A DNA stretch of 10,000 nucleotides from Anaerolinea sp. (GCA_020216845.1 JAIWNK010000044.1:1-10000), one strand, 5' to 3'. Counted from the first letter of the stretch, positions 1-8,111 are shown. Numbers and translations: made by a program. The notes: a model not told the origin generated them from the sequence alone.

Positions 1-1935
1 CCAAGCGACTATGATGGCACAGGCTCATTGGCAGAAAATCTGAGCGAATTACAACTCATGCCCGCTGACCCCACCCGCAACCTGACGCTGCGTGCCGAAA
101 ACGCCATCAGCCTATCGGATGGGCGTAAATGGGGCAGTCAGATGTACATGGTATCGGTTGCACTGCCAACAGATGGCAGCCCGCTGCACTTCACCCTGAC
201 CCCACCACCGGCGGACCCCGGCCCCAACCCCGCTGCACTACGCTATAGCCGCGTTGGCTATCTTCCGCGAGGGACAAAACAAGCCATTCTTGAAATTGAC
301 TGGCGCGATTCTTTCCCCAACCCTGGCGCCACATTGGAACGAAAAACCGCCAACGGCGCCAAGCCCGTTCTGACAGGAAAGTTTTCTCCTACCCTGCAAG
401 ATTTCTGGAAGCAATTTGCTGTTTTCGATTTCAGCGCCGTCAGCGAACCGGGCGAATATCGCATTGTTTGGGCAGGGGGCACAACCGAATGGTTCCCGAT
501 TGCCAACGAGATCTTCAACGCTCGCTGGCAAAACACGTTGGATTTCTTTTTCCCTTTTCAAATGAGTCACGCAGCAGTAGATTTGGGCGGTGACCTTGCG
601 CACGGCGCTTCTACCCTGGACGATGCTGTTGCTGTTCCGCCCAACATCATTGGCGCAGACGGTTACATCTCCTACGAGGCAGATGGCGCCTCCGGCTACG
701 TCCCATTGGATATCGGCGGCTGGTTCGACGCTGGCGATTACGACCTAAACGTCTCGGCGCAAGCCTTTGTCGTTCATCAGCTATCCCTTGCCTGGGAAGA
801 ATTTGAACCGCAGCGCGACATTCACAGCCTGGATGTCGCCCATCGGCGACTGAATGCTAACCAACCCAACCACATCCCCGATCTATTGGAACAAATCGAA
901 TGGGGAACGCGCTGGCTGCTCTCGATGCAAGCGACCGACGGGCGCGTGTTCGTAGGCGTGGTGGAATCGCCTGAACAATACGGGAAAAACGCCCTGCCCG
1001 AAGAGATGACCGATGGCATCCCCAACAGCGGTGATGAGCGTTGGCTTTTCCATGATGCCCATAGCGACGTGAATCTCAAATTCGTTGCTGCCATGGCGGC
1101 CGCCTCGCGCGTTTTGAGCAAAACGAACCCGCAACTATCGCAGCAAGCCTGGCAAGCCGCCCTGCGGGCATGGAATTACTTTCAAACCCATCCCGAAGTC
1201 TATCGCGAAACCGTCTATTTTTCCGACCGGGAGGAGGGGCGTGAGCAAATGATCTCCGCCGCCGCTGCCGAACTTTATCTGACGCAACCTGATCCGGCCT
1301 ACCTGCAAACCCTGACAGGCTTTCAATCTTACTTTGAGAACCTGCCTACCGAATGGCCGGCCCCCACCCTCAGCACACACGCTGGCTTCTGGTATGCGCC
1401 GCCCTTCCTGGCCAGGCTTTACCCGCGGCTACCTGAAGGAGCGCTCAAAACCTCCATCCGCATTGCGCTTGAAACCGCAGCCGATTCGCTCTTGCAGCTT
1501 GCCACCCCGTCACCGTTCCCACTGATGCGCGACTGGCATTACACGGAGTGGGGCATCAGCGGCGCATATATGAACGCCCTCAATGATGCCTACTGGCTAG
1601 AAAAAGCCATCCCTGAGCGCATTCAAGTTGCCGATTTGCTACCCGCTGCTTACTGGCTGTATGGTTTGCACCCGGTCAACGACTTTACCTTTGTCTTTGG
1701 CAGCGGTCTATCCGAACCGTTGTACCACTATCACGCCATTCTGCACGTACGTTTCAGGGACGCACCTGCCAGCGTTCCCGGTGCCGTTGTGCCAGGCATT
1801 GCCACTTTGACCGAATCCGGTGTTCTCTACTACCTGGATCAGCCAGAGATTTATCGCAACAATGAAGCTTGCATCTATGATGCAGCCTCCTTCCTTTTTG
1901 CACTGCTATTGCTTGAACAATCACAGCTCCCTTAA
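1..1935 (+). CDS. Glycoside hydrolase family 9 (endoglucanase-type), 5'-partial
   Basis: Family 9 enzymes are inverting hydrolases of beta-1,4-glucans such as cellulose. The frame is open from base 1. A TTG at 28 could be read as a start, but it has no ribosome binding site and the preceding codons look coding, so the true start is probably upstream. Counting from base 1, residues 1-79 are an unassigned segment ending in a Pro-rich stretch. Residues 80-167 resemble the Ig-like CelD_N domain that precedes many GH9 catalytic domains. The catalytic domain follows to the C-terminus. It carries the GGWFDAGDYD motif, with D243 and D246 as the nucleophilic-water/base pair of the family. It also has the PDLLEQIEWGTRWLLSMQ helix, the YWLYGLHPVND segment, and RNNEACIYDAASF, in which E622 matches the catalytic acid. 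YHYHA (575-579) sits where the usual HHR substrate motif lies. The GH5-like gene follows after 32 bases, so they are probably co-transcribed. Secretion cannot be judged because the N-terminus is missing. Confidence 0.9.
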   Translation, partial: PSDYDGTGSLAENLSELQLMPADPTRNLTLRAENAISLSDGRKWGSQMYMVSVALPTDGSPLHFTLTPPPADPGPNPAALRYSRVGYLPRGTKQAILEIDWRDSFPNPGATLERKTANGAKPVLTGKFSPTLQDFWKQFAVFDFSAVSEPGEYRIVWAGGTTEWFPIANEIFNARWQNTLDFFFPFQMSHAAVDLGGDLAHGASTLDDAVAVPPNIIGADGYISYEADGASGYVPLDIGGWFDAGDYDLNVSAQAFVVHQLSLAWEEFEPQRDIHSLDVAHRRLNANQPNHIPDLLEQIEWGTRWLLSMQATDGRVFVGVVESPEQYGKNALPEEMTDGIPNSGDERWLFHDAHSDVNLKFVAAMAAASRVLSKTNPQLSQQAWQAALRAWNYFQTHPEVYRETVYFSDREEGREQMISAAAAELYLTQPDPAYLQTLTGFQSYFENLPTEWPAPTLSTHAGFWYAPPFLARLYPRLPEGALKTSIRIALETAADSLLQLATPSPFPLMRDWHYTEWGISGAYMNALNDAYWLEKAIPERIQVADLLPAAYWLYGLHPVNDFTFVFGSGLSEPLYHYHAILHVRFRDAPASVPGAVVPGIATLTESGVLYYLDQPEIYRNNEACIYDAASFLFALLLLEQSQLP

Positions 1936-1967
1936 ACAAGCGGTTTCTACAACAAGAAAGTGAACAA

Positions 1968-3284
1968 ATGCGCCTAACCATCATCTTGCTTCTGACTTTC
2001 CTGTTGGTAGCCTCCTGTCAGCTTCAGCCAAGCGAGACGACTACAACGGTGCCCACCGCCCTTTCCGCCCCCCTGCCCCTGACTGCCCCCCCCGCACCAA
2101 CACACAGCCCCACCCACCCCGTCCTCACCCCAACCGCGACCCTGGACAAATGGTCGCTTTGGACAAATGGCACACAACTGCGCGGCGCCAACATCTGGCA
2201 GCGCGTGCGCGTGCCCGAGCTGGATGACGACCTGCTTGGCAATGGCTACATCGGCCCGCCCTATGTTCAGGCCGACTTTGACCGCCTGGCAACCGCAGGC
2301 GCCAACTACGTCAATCTTTCCATCCCCGGCATCTTCAGCGAGCGCCCGCCCTACGCGCTGGATGAGGGCGCACAGGCCAACCTGGATGCCCTGTTACAAA
2401 TGGCCGAGCGCGCCGGACTGTTTGCCGTCCTCTCCTTCCGCACCGGGCCGGGGCGCAGCGACTTCACCTTCTATCGCGATGGCGCCGGAGAATGGTTCGA
2501 CCCCGCCCTGCTGATCGAAACCGTCTGGACGGAGCAAGCCGCCCAAGATGCCTGGGTGGACATGTGGCGTTACACCGCCACGCGCTATCGCGGCCAGCCG
2601 GTGATCGTCGGCTATGACCTGATGGTCGAACCCAACGCCGATGAAGTGTTGCTGGACCTCTACGACCCGGATGAGTTTTATCCGCGCTACGCCAACACAC
2701 TCTACGATTGGAATCAACTCTACCCGCGCATCGTCAGCGCCATCCGTTCCGTGGATGGCGAAACGCCCATTTTGATCAGCCCCATGGGCTGGGGCAGCAT
2801 TCCCTGGCTGCCCTACTTGCAGCCGGTGCAGGCCGAGCGGATTGTGTATGCCGTCCATCAATACGGGCCCTACCTCTACACCCATCAGCAGCCGGATGAA
2901 AACAAACCCTACCCGGGCGAATTTGACGTCAACTGGGACGAAATTCCCGATCGCTTCGACCGCAACTGGTTGGCAGCATACCTGGCCCCGCTGGAAGAAT
3001 TCCATCAGCGGACGGGCGCACCGATCGTGGTCAACGAATTTGGCGTGGTGCGCTGGGCACCCGGTGCAGCAGAGTTCCTGGGCGACGAAATCGCCTGGTT
3101 TGAGGCACACGGCATCAACCATGCCCTGTGGGTCTGGGAGCCAACCTACGAACCATGGTACACCGAGGGCGACCGGGCAATGTACTATCCCTTTGGCCCC
3201 GACCCGAACAACCTGGAGGAAGTCGAAAACGACCTGTGGCAGGTGATTCAAAACGCCTGGGCTGCTAATAAAACCGAACGTTAA
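1968..3284 (+). CDS. GH5-like (clan A) glycoside hydrolase lipoprotein
   Basis: This is a predicted membrane-anchored extracellular beta-glycanase with a cellulase-type TIM barrel. ATG 1968 starts a typical lipoprotein signal: Arg2, a hydrophobic run, then a VASC lipobox with C17 as the lipidated Cys. A Thr/Pro/Ala-rich linker runs to about residue 52. The catalytic domain then begins near LRGANIWQRV. Family signs are GYDLMVEPN with E221 as putative acid/base, VHQYGPY with the conserved His297/Tyr299 pair, VVNEFG with E357 as putative nucleophile, and the closing ALWVWEP strand. The residue before E221 is Val, whereas GH5 and most clan A enzymes have Asn there (NEP), so this may be a divergent subfamily. 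At 438 aa the length is normal for a secreted GH5 with a linker. It lies 32 bases after the GH9 gene. The substrate cannot be read from the sequence; cellulose, glucomannan or another beta-glucan are all possible. Confidence 0.85.
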   Translation: MRLTIILLLTFLLVASCQLQPSETTTTVPTALSAPLPLTAPPAPTHSPTHPVLTPTATLDKWSLWTNGTQLRGANIWQRVRVPELDDDLLGNGYIGPPYVQADFDRLATAGANYVNLSIPGIFSERPPYALDEGAQANLDALLQMAERAGLFAVLSFRTGPGRSDFTFYRDGAGEWFDPALLIETVWTEQAAQDAWVDMWRYTATRYRGQPVIVGYDLMVEPNADEVLLDLYDPDEFYPRYANTLYDWNQLYPRIVSAIRSVDGETPILISPMGWGSIPWLPYLQPVQAERIVYAVHQYGPYLYTHQQPDENKPYPGEFDVNWDEIPDRFDRNWLAAYLAPLEEFHQRTGAPIVVNEFGVVRWAPGAAEFLGDEIAWFEAHGINHALWVWEPTYEPWYTEGDRAMYYPFGPDPNNLEEVENDLWQVIQNAWAANKTER

Positions 3285-3736
3285 AACAATGTGGTAATGT
3301 CTTTATATTGAGCACCGTCTGACAAAAACCATCAAAAAGGCACAAGAATCCTACTTGCTGCCTCGCTACCTAGATGAAACGCAACGTTACAGAAGGATTG
3401 AATACGTTCCCTGTAGCTGCCGATCACCAGCATCTCAAGCATCTTAAAAAATTGGTGTACAATTAAATTAGATTTTTATTCCGCCAACCCATATAGGGAA
3501 ATGGGGCTTGTACTTTTAATAATTGTGAGGCCAAAACATAAATTTGCATTTTTTCTCAGCTTATTTCCATTCGCTACTTATAATTGATTTATGTCAAAAA
3601 AGTTTTAAGATATAAAAAGCGCGTCAACAACATTCCGCATAAAAAGCAGGCAAGGACCTTGTTCCCAAAGCGTTTTCTACATTGCAGTTTTTTGCTTTAT
3701 CCGCAAGCATTTTTTCAAAGCAGCAAGGTGATGAAA
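3285..3736. other. AT-rich intergenic region, no gene seen
   Basis: About 450 bases lie between the GH5-like gene and the membrane protein gene. I see no convincing protein-coding stretch, no RNA gene and no strong hairpin terminator. The sequence becomes AT-rich from about 3440 and stays so through the next gene. A perfect TATAAT hexamer at 3579-3584 could be a -10 box for the downstream gene, giving a leader of roughly 145 bases. No good -35 element lies 16-18 bases upstream of it, so the promoter call is weak. The frame of the next gene is open back to about 3584, but that stretch has no ATG start with a ribosome binding site. Confidence 0.5.
3579..3584 (+). promoter_or_regulatory. Possible -10 box of the orphan membrane protein gene
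   Basis: TATAAT is a perfect match to the sigma-70 -10 consensus, placed upstream of the membrane protein gene in an AT-rich background. No recognisable -35 hexamer lies at the right distance and there is no TG extension. In such AT-rich DNA a chance match is quite possible. Confidence 0.2.
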
Positions 3737-4495
3737 ATGAATAACTTTAAAATTAAAAGCATAGATTCTGAGAAAAAATTTTTTATACAAGTAATACTTA
3801 TCTATAGCTTTTTCTTTTCTGTGTTGTTGATGATAACCAACCTCAAAAAAACAATCAAGCCAAATGTATCACCAAGTAATTTGCCACTAGTTAAGCCTGA
3901 TGATTCCCTTCACACATCTGAACCGCCAAAAGTAGACAAAAAAGCATTAAATCCTACTCAAAATCAAGCAACTCTAACTAAATTCATTGAAGACAACGAA
4001 AAATTAATTAACGCACTGGGCGTCTTTGTTGCAATTACAGTTTTTGTTGGTGAATTAAGATTACGAGCATTTGGGTATGTCTTATCATTTGTGTTCATGA
4101 CATTAACTGTCTTGCTATGGATTGAACTTTGGAGCAAATTTCCCTCAGAGCGAGGTGACTGGAAAATTATATTATTTGAAAATATTTTATCTTTGGGAGT
4201 GCTGGCAAGTTTTGTTTATTGGTTAACCGATTTCCGAGATATTTGGCATGAGCTTTTAATCTTTTTCATTTTTAGCATAATATCAAGCTTATTCTCAATA
4301 GTCATGAAAAAGTTTAAAATATTCAACAAGCTTTTCCATACACAACCCAATAAACTGAAATGGCTTCGGATCGTATTTGGAATTATCGTTTTGACAATCA
4401 TCCTGAGCAGTTCGTTTTTATTGGCACAGTTGATTGCCCCAACAGTTAATGAAATATTCGATTCAATCAATCAATCAATCAAAACTTTACCATGA
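3737..4495 (+). CDS. Orphan polytopic membrane protein, unknown function
   Basis: I do not recognise this protein. The chosen start is ATG 3737, which has AAGGTGA at 3725-3731 about five bases upstream; ATG 3731 lies inside that site and is less likely. The product is 252 aa. Six hydrophobic segments are visible at roughly residues 15-35, 88-106, 111-132, 144-164, 170-190 and 208-233. A hydrophilic loop rich in Pro, Lys and Asp (about 36-87) separates the first segment from the rest. No catalytic motif, Cys pair or nucleotide-binding motif is seen. The gene is much richer in A and T than the enzymes on either side, with many AAA, ATT and TTT codons, which suggests recent acquisition. It stands alone: the upstream gene ends 450 bases away and the downstream gene is convergent. 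Near the 3' end the coding sequence contains five TCAA repeats. Confidence 0.7.
   Translation: MNNFKIKSIDSEKKFFIQVILIYSFFFSVLLMITNLKKTIKPNVSPSNLPLVKPDDSLHTSEPPKVDKKALNPTQNQATLTKFIEDNEKLINALGVFVAITVFVGELRLRAFGYVLSFVFMTLTVLLWIELWSKFPSERGDWKIILFENILSLGVLASFVYWLTDFRDIWHELLIFFIFSIISSLFSIVMKKFKIFNKLFHTQPNKLKWLRIVFGIIVLTIILSSSFLLAQLIAPTVNEIFDSINQSIKTLP
4463..4482 (+). repeat. (TCAA)5 tetranucleotide repeat inside the membrane protein gene
   Basis: Five uninterrupted copies of TCAA encode part of the C-terminal SINQSIK segment, about four codons before the stop. Gain or loss of one unit would shift the frame, but only the last few residues would change, so a strong phase-variation effect is unlikely unless read-through adds a new tail. 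Confidence 0.8.
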
Positions 4496-4655
4496 GCTAA
4501 GAACCTCGAGTAATAACAAGCACTCTTTAAAAAGCAAGTTGGCATATTCGCGCTTGGAACCACAAAAACAAACAGTTCCCCGACAATTAAACAAACAGGA
4601 AAAATAACCAAACAACACTCACAAAGGTTGATCAAACGTCACACAAAGATTGCCA

Positions 4656-5078
4656 TCACCCCATCAACGCAGCCGCCACAAAGGCAAGGATGAAGAGAAA
4701 GATCATCACCCCCAATTGGAGCGAGTAATTCTTGGGCGCAATGTGCCCCTGCCGATCCATTTTTCGGATGAGCGGAAAGAGACGCCAATAAAAGGATAGG
4801 GTTGCAAGGGCAAGCGCCAACAAGCTCAGCCGTTGCAGGGTCGCGTCTCCAAACCAGGCAATGCCGGCAAGCAGGAGCAGGAAGATCAATTTTGCCCCGG
4901 CCACCCAATAGACCAGATAGCGAACAAAATCATGAATTTCCGGGTCTTGTTTTGATTTTTCCCAGGCCGAAAACATGCCCACTGCGTTGGCGCGCTTTGA
5001 ACCCGGCGCAAAATAGAGGGCCAACACGTTGGATGTCTCCAGCAGCACAAAGGCCAAAATGACAATTTTTGCAATCAT
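4656..5078 (-). CDS. Small four-segment membrane protein, last gene of the redox operon
   Basis: This is a 140-aa hydrophobic protein of unknown function. Membrane segments are predicted at about residues 3-23, 53-76, 82-101 and 119-139. The loop between the first two is polar and contains AWEKSKQDPEIHDFVRY, and a basic stretch RLFPLIRKMDRQ follows the third segment. No metal-binding or catalytic motif stands out. The ATG at 5078 lies 30 bases after the stop of the flavoprotein gene on the same strand, so it is most likely co-transcribed with it. The context suggests a partner for a membrane-associated lipid or isoprenoid oxidoreductase, for instance an anchor or substrate-handling subunit, but this is inference. 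The gene to its left is convergent. Confidence 0.75.
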   Translation of the reverse strand: MIAKIVILAFVLLETSNVLALYFAPGSKRANAVGMFSAWEKSKQDPEIHDFVRYLVYWVAGAKLIFLLLLAGIAWFGDATLQRLSLLALALATLSFYWRLFPLIRKMDRQGHIAPKNYSLQLGVMIFLFILAFVAAALMG

Positions 5079-5108
5079 TGTTTCACGCTCACAATCGGGC
5101 CAAACCGC

Positions 5109-6722
5109 TCAGCGGCTTTTTTTCTTTGCTTGTTTGAGGATGTCTTGCGTAGCATACCAACCGGTCAGCATTGCAATCGGCACACCGGCCGGGGAATAGG
5201 CCCATTGACCGGCCTGATAGACATTGGCAAGTGGGGTGCGCACCGATTTGGGAATGTCTTTCAGCGTGTGGACGACCGGCGGAGGCGTTTCAAACGACCA
5301 GCCGGTAATCGCCCCCTCAGAACTTCCACAGGTGCGCTGAATGGTCAACGGCGTCGCAGAAGAACGGAAAAGGATATCCGCATCAAAGTCTTGATAAATC
5401 GATTCGGATAGAATGCGAATCACCCCGGCTTCGAAGGCCTCTTTGAATTCATCATACCAACCAGCCTTCTCAACATTTTTCACGATTTGATAATCAAACA
5501 AGCAGCTGACCATGACCCCCGTTTGCCCTGCCGGGGCCAATGTTTCATCCCGCAAGGCCGGGATGGAGATTTCGTAGGTGTTGAACCTGAGATAGTCTTG
5601 CAACCATTGAAAGACTTCCTCTTTGGACTTTTGGTCGAAGTTTTGCGTCAGGTCAAGCCGCACTTGCTGATTCAACGCGCCCAGCCCTCGCCGCGAGGGG
5701 GTGTAGAACAAATGCTCGCCACCACGCTGCCGAAAATATTCGGGCGGGCGATTGACAGCAAGGTAAAGAATGAAAACGGATTCGGCTCCCCTGGCAGATT
5801 GCTTGCGCTGCGCCTCGGCTTCGACCTTTTCGGCAATTTTCGCTTCCAGCCGGGCCGGATTCAAGATGCGATACATCGTTTTCAGATCCGCCGCCCAAAT
5901 TAGGGAATCATAGTGATACTCACAGCCGGTTGAGTCAATCACTTTCGATTCGGCGGGGATGATTTCAACGATATTCTTCTTGAGCCGGATCTCTCCGCCA
6001 CACTCAAGCACTTTTTCTTTCAAAAGGCGGCTCAAGGCACGTGTTCCGCCGCGCGGATAGAAGTAATCGAGATACACGTAGAAATACCCCAACGCAAAAT
6101 AGGTCGGCGTCCTTCTGAAAAAGTGTTGGATCAGGATGTCAATCAGCGAGGGGTTGGCAGCCTGTGCGTTGAGAAAATCTTCCATCGGCAGCTTGTATTG
6201 CTCGAATTTTCGCAAAGCCAGCAAGAACTTGAACGTCCAGGGCAAGAGCTTGCGGAAGACAAATTTTCGGTCGCTCTTCAGGTCAACCAAATTGGGGTTA
6301 TCAAACTCATACAGCACTGCCGTATGTTGCGAAAGCTGCGCAATGATGGCAATAATCCGCTCAATATCCGCCTCGTCTTCGGGGTATAACTGCGTCAAGA
6401 CCTGTTGATATTGCTGCAAGTCTTGCATCGAGCGCACCGCAAACAGCTGATCTTCAATGCCAATCGAAACCACGTTGGGCAAAAACTCCCATTCAATGCC
6501 CAGATTCTTTAGCATCGGCTTGACAATGCCAGAATTGACAAACGCCCTTGGGCCGGTATCGAAGACAAAGCCATTGCTTTCGAAACCGCTCACCAACCCA
6601 CCGACCCGATCATTCTTATCCAACAGCAGCACATCGAAATTTTGGCAGGCCAAAAAAGCCGCGGCGGTTAAGCCCGCCATGCCAGCACCGACAATGACAA
6701 CTTGCCTCTTTTCACTTTGCAT
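5109..6722 (-). CDS. FAD-dependent oxidoreductase, phytoene desaturase / retinol saturase-like
   Basis: The product belongs to the amino-oxidase/CrtI-type flavoproteins, which desaturate, isomerise or reduce polyene and other lipid substrates. ATG 6722 is chosen because GGGAGG ends five bases before it; an in-frame start 16 codons further upstream lacks this site. The protein is 537 aa, normal for the family. The N-terminus has the dinucleotide-binding fold VVIVGAGMAGLTAAA (G12, G14, G17), the acidic end of the second strand (LLLDKND) and the following RVGG motif, which is typical of carotenoid desaturases. The C-terminal flavin-contact segment VYQAGQWAYSPAGVPIAMLTGW lies at about residues 501-522. 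The start overlaps the end of the dehydrogenase gene by 11 bases, pointing to translational coupling, and a small membrane protein follows. No other carotenoid gene (crtB, crtE) is in the window, so a carotenoid substrate is not established. Confidence 0.85.
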   Translation of the reverse strand: MQSEKRQVVIVGAGMAGLTAAAFLACQNFDVLLLDKNDRVGGLVSGFESNGFVFDTGPRAFVNSGIVKPMLKNLGIEWEFLPNVVSIGIEDQLFAVRSMQDLQQYQQVLTQLYPEDEADIERIIAIIAQLSQHTAVLYEFDNPNLVDLKSDRKFVFRKLLPWTFKFLLALRKFEQYKLPMEDFLNAQAANPSLIDILIQHFFRRTPTYFALGYFYVYLDYFYPRGGTRALSRLLKEKVLECGGEIRLKKNIVEIIPAESKVIDSTGCEYHYDSLIWAADLKTMYRILNPARLEAKIAEKVEAEAQRKQSARGAESVFILYLAVNRPPEYFRQRGGEHLFYTPSRRGLGALNQQVRLDLTQNFDQKSKEEVFQWLQDYLRFNTYEISIPALRDETLAPAGQTGVMVSCLFDYQIVKNVEKAGWYDEFKEAFEAGVIRILSESIYQDFDADILFRSSATPLTIQRTCGSSEGAITGWSFETPPPVVHTLKDIPKSVRTPLANVYQAGQWAYSPAGVPIAMLTGWYATQDILKQAKKKSR

Positions 6723-7611
6723 CAAAACCTCCCAACTGCAAGCTGATCTGCCACAAGGTTTGCGCTGCATCCCGATCCAATGCCGGCGGAGCAGGCTCTT
6801 CGAGCGTCGTCAGGTTGAAGAATTTGCCCGAAAGGCCCTGCACCTCAGCCGAAGCGCCCAAATAATAGAGTGCTTCGGCAGCCACACTGACCGGCAGCGC
6901 CGAAGGATCAACCAGCAAACGCTTGAAGATTTTATAAAGCCATCCATTGCTTTGACCGCTGTTGGTCCTCACATTGCCCGGATGCATGGCATTGACTGTC
7001 ACCGCGCTGCCCTGATAGGCCTGCTGCAAGACAAGCATCGAAAGCAATTGCGCCAGCTTGGATTCGCCATAACTTTTCAGGCCGGAATAGCGCCGTTTCT
7101 GCCACAGCAGGTCATCAAAATCCAGACCCCAAACGGCAAACCGATAGGCCTCAGAATTGACAAACAGGATGCGTCCGCGGTTTTGCGCCTTGAACTTCTC
7201 CAAAAGCACATAGTTGAGAATGAACGTGCTCAGGTAGTTGACCTGAAAGACCATCTCAAGGCCATCTTGGGTAAGCGTTTTTTGCGTCAGGTACACACCG
7301 GCGTTGTGAATGAGAACATCAATGTCCCGCGGCAACGCGGCCAATTGCCCAGCCGCGTCACGCACATCGGATTGTTTTGAAAAATCAGCGATGATGTAAT
7401 CACAATTTGTGCGGAACTGCTGCCGCAGCTGTGCGCAGAGTTGTTCTGTCTTCTTTTCATCCCGATTGATCAACAGCAAATCGGCGCCCTGCGCAGCGAA
7501 TTTCTCGGCGGTTGCGTTGCCAATTCCCGAAGTTGCCCCAGTAATGACCACAAGGCGGTGAGAAAAATCATCCGCGCAAATTTTGGGAGCTAGCTTCAGG
7601 TTGCGGATCAT
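6712..7611 (-). CDS. Short-chain dehydrogenase/reductase, retinol dehydrogenase-like
   Basis: This is an NAD(P)-dependent oxidoreductase of the classical SDR type, closest in style to retinol dehydrogenase and protochlorophyllide reductase-like members. With ATG 7611 the product is 299 aa. An in-frame GTG at 7686 would add 25 residues but has no ribosome binding site; the ATG site is also weak, so the start is not certain. In the 299-aa numbering the cofactor motif TGATSGIG begins at T24, HNAG is at 102-105, and the catalytic set is S153 (VNSEAY), Y181 and K185 (YGESK). HPGNVRT after the catalytic residues is also typical. It is the first gene of a three-gene minus-strand operon; its stop overlaps the flavoprotein start by 11 bases. 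The pairing suggests successive redox steps on a lipid alcohol, aldehyde or isoprenoid. The substrate is unknown. Confidence 0.85.
   Translation of the reverse strand: MIRNLKLAPKICADDFSHRLVVITGATSGIGNATAEKFAAQGADLLLINRDEKKTEQLCAQLRQQFRTNCDYIIADFSKQSDVRDAAGQLAALPRDIDVLIHNAGVYLTQKTLTQDGLEMVFQVNYLSTFILNYVLLEKFKAQNRGRILFVNSEAYRFAVWGLDFDDLLWQKRRYSGLKSYGESKLAQLLSMLVLQQAYQGSAVTVNAMHPGNVRTNSGQSNGWLYKIFKRLLVDPSALPVSVAAEALYYLGASAEVQGLSGKFFNLTTLEEPAPPALDRDAAQTLWQISLQLGGFDAK
6728..6733 (-). promoter_or_regulatory. Strong ribosome binding site that sets the flavoprotein start
   Basis: On the minus strand GGGAGG stands five bases before ATG 6722. It lies inside the last codons of the upstream dehydrogenase gene, as expected for coupled translation, and argues against the longer in-frame start. 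Confidence 0.8.
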
Positions 7612-7695
7612 TGCAAAAACATTCGACCACCTGTATTGTTTTCGATACGGGTTCAACCGGCCTCCAAAAAATTGTGCAGAAATCACAGAAGCTGA

Positions 7696-8111
7696 TTATA
7701 CGTCAACTTCTTTAAAGCTGCCACTTTCAATCGCCCCAAAGCCAACCGATGGCCCCCCCGCTTGATTAAGGTGTTTTTCTATAATTTTCTTGACGTATTC
7801 TGGAATCGGAAACCGGTTTTCAACCGCCAATGTCTTCAGTCTTTCATATAACCCAATTTCGTTTTCATTCCACAAAATATCTGTGCGCCGTACTTCTCTG
7901 AGCGCAATGTGGACGTATTTAAGTCCCCTTGTGTATCCCCAGCAACCTCATAAGGCACTCGATGGTCAACTTGCAAATAACGTTGTTCAAAAGAACCATT
8001 GCAAATTGAGCATTTGCACCCGCTTTGGGCATAAAGCTCATATCGAAATTGCTTTGGAAAAGTTTGCCGGCCTTTCAATTTGCCTTTCTGAACATTGCTT
8101 ATGTCCCCCAA
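7696..8111 (-). pseudogene. HNH endonuclease, internally deleted and frameshifted
   Basis: The first part (8111 down to about 7917) encodes an HNH nuclease start: GRQTFPKQFRYELY, then CKCSICNGSF with a zinc-type Cys pair, then LQVDHRVPYEVAGD with the first catalytic His. After GDLNT the frame runs into unrelated sequence and stops at 7836. In another frame, coding resumes at 7917 with YVHIALREVRRTDILWNENE and runs open for 73 codons to TAA at 7696. This reads like the C-terminal part of the same protein family. The middle segment, which should carry the Asn, the second Cys pair and the last HNH residue, is missing, so the nuclease should be inactive. There is no good ATG. The only start is TTG 8111, while plausible coding (TPTAAYRLGD) continues upstream to about 8132, which suggests the 5' end is also lost next to the transposase remnant. 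Confidence 0.75.

Noticed and set aside
2143..2170. Direct repeat TGGACAAATGG, two copies
   Set aside because: The copies are read in different frames (DKW and WTNG) at the start of the GH5-like domain and look accidental, not like a target-site duplication.
2394..3251. Long open frame of 285 codons on the minus strand opposite the GH5-like gene
   Set aside because: It lies wholly inside a clear hydrolase gene, has no family motif, and its openness follows from GC-rich codon structure on the other strand.
3584..3736. N-terminal extension of the orphan membrane protein
   Set aside because: The extended frame would need an ATT start and has no ribosome binding site, whereas ATG 3737 has AAGGTGA at good spacing.
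6457..7380. Open frame of 307 codons on the plus strand opposite the flavoprotein and dehydrogenase genes
   Set aside because: It spans two well-supported genes on the other strand and reads like their antisense, without any recognisable domain.
7695..7700. TATAAT on the minus strand upstream of the dehydrogenase operon
   Set aside because: It overlaps the stop codon of the HNH remnant and no acceptable -35 hexamer lies 16-18 bases away; TTGAAA is 24 bases off. It may still be used, but I cannot support it.
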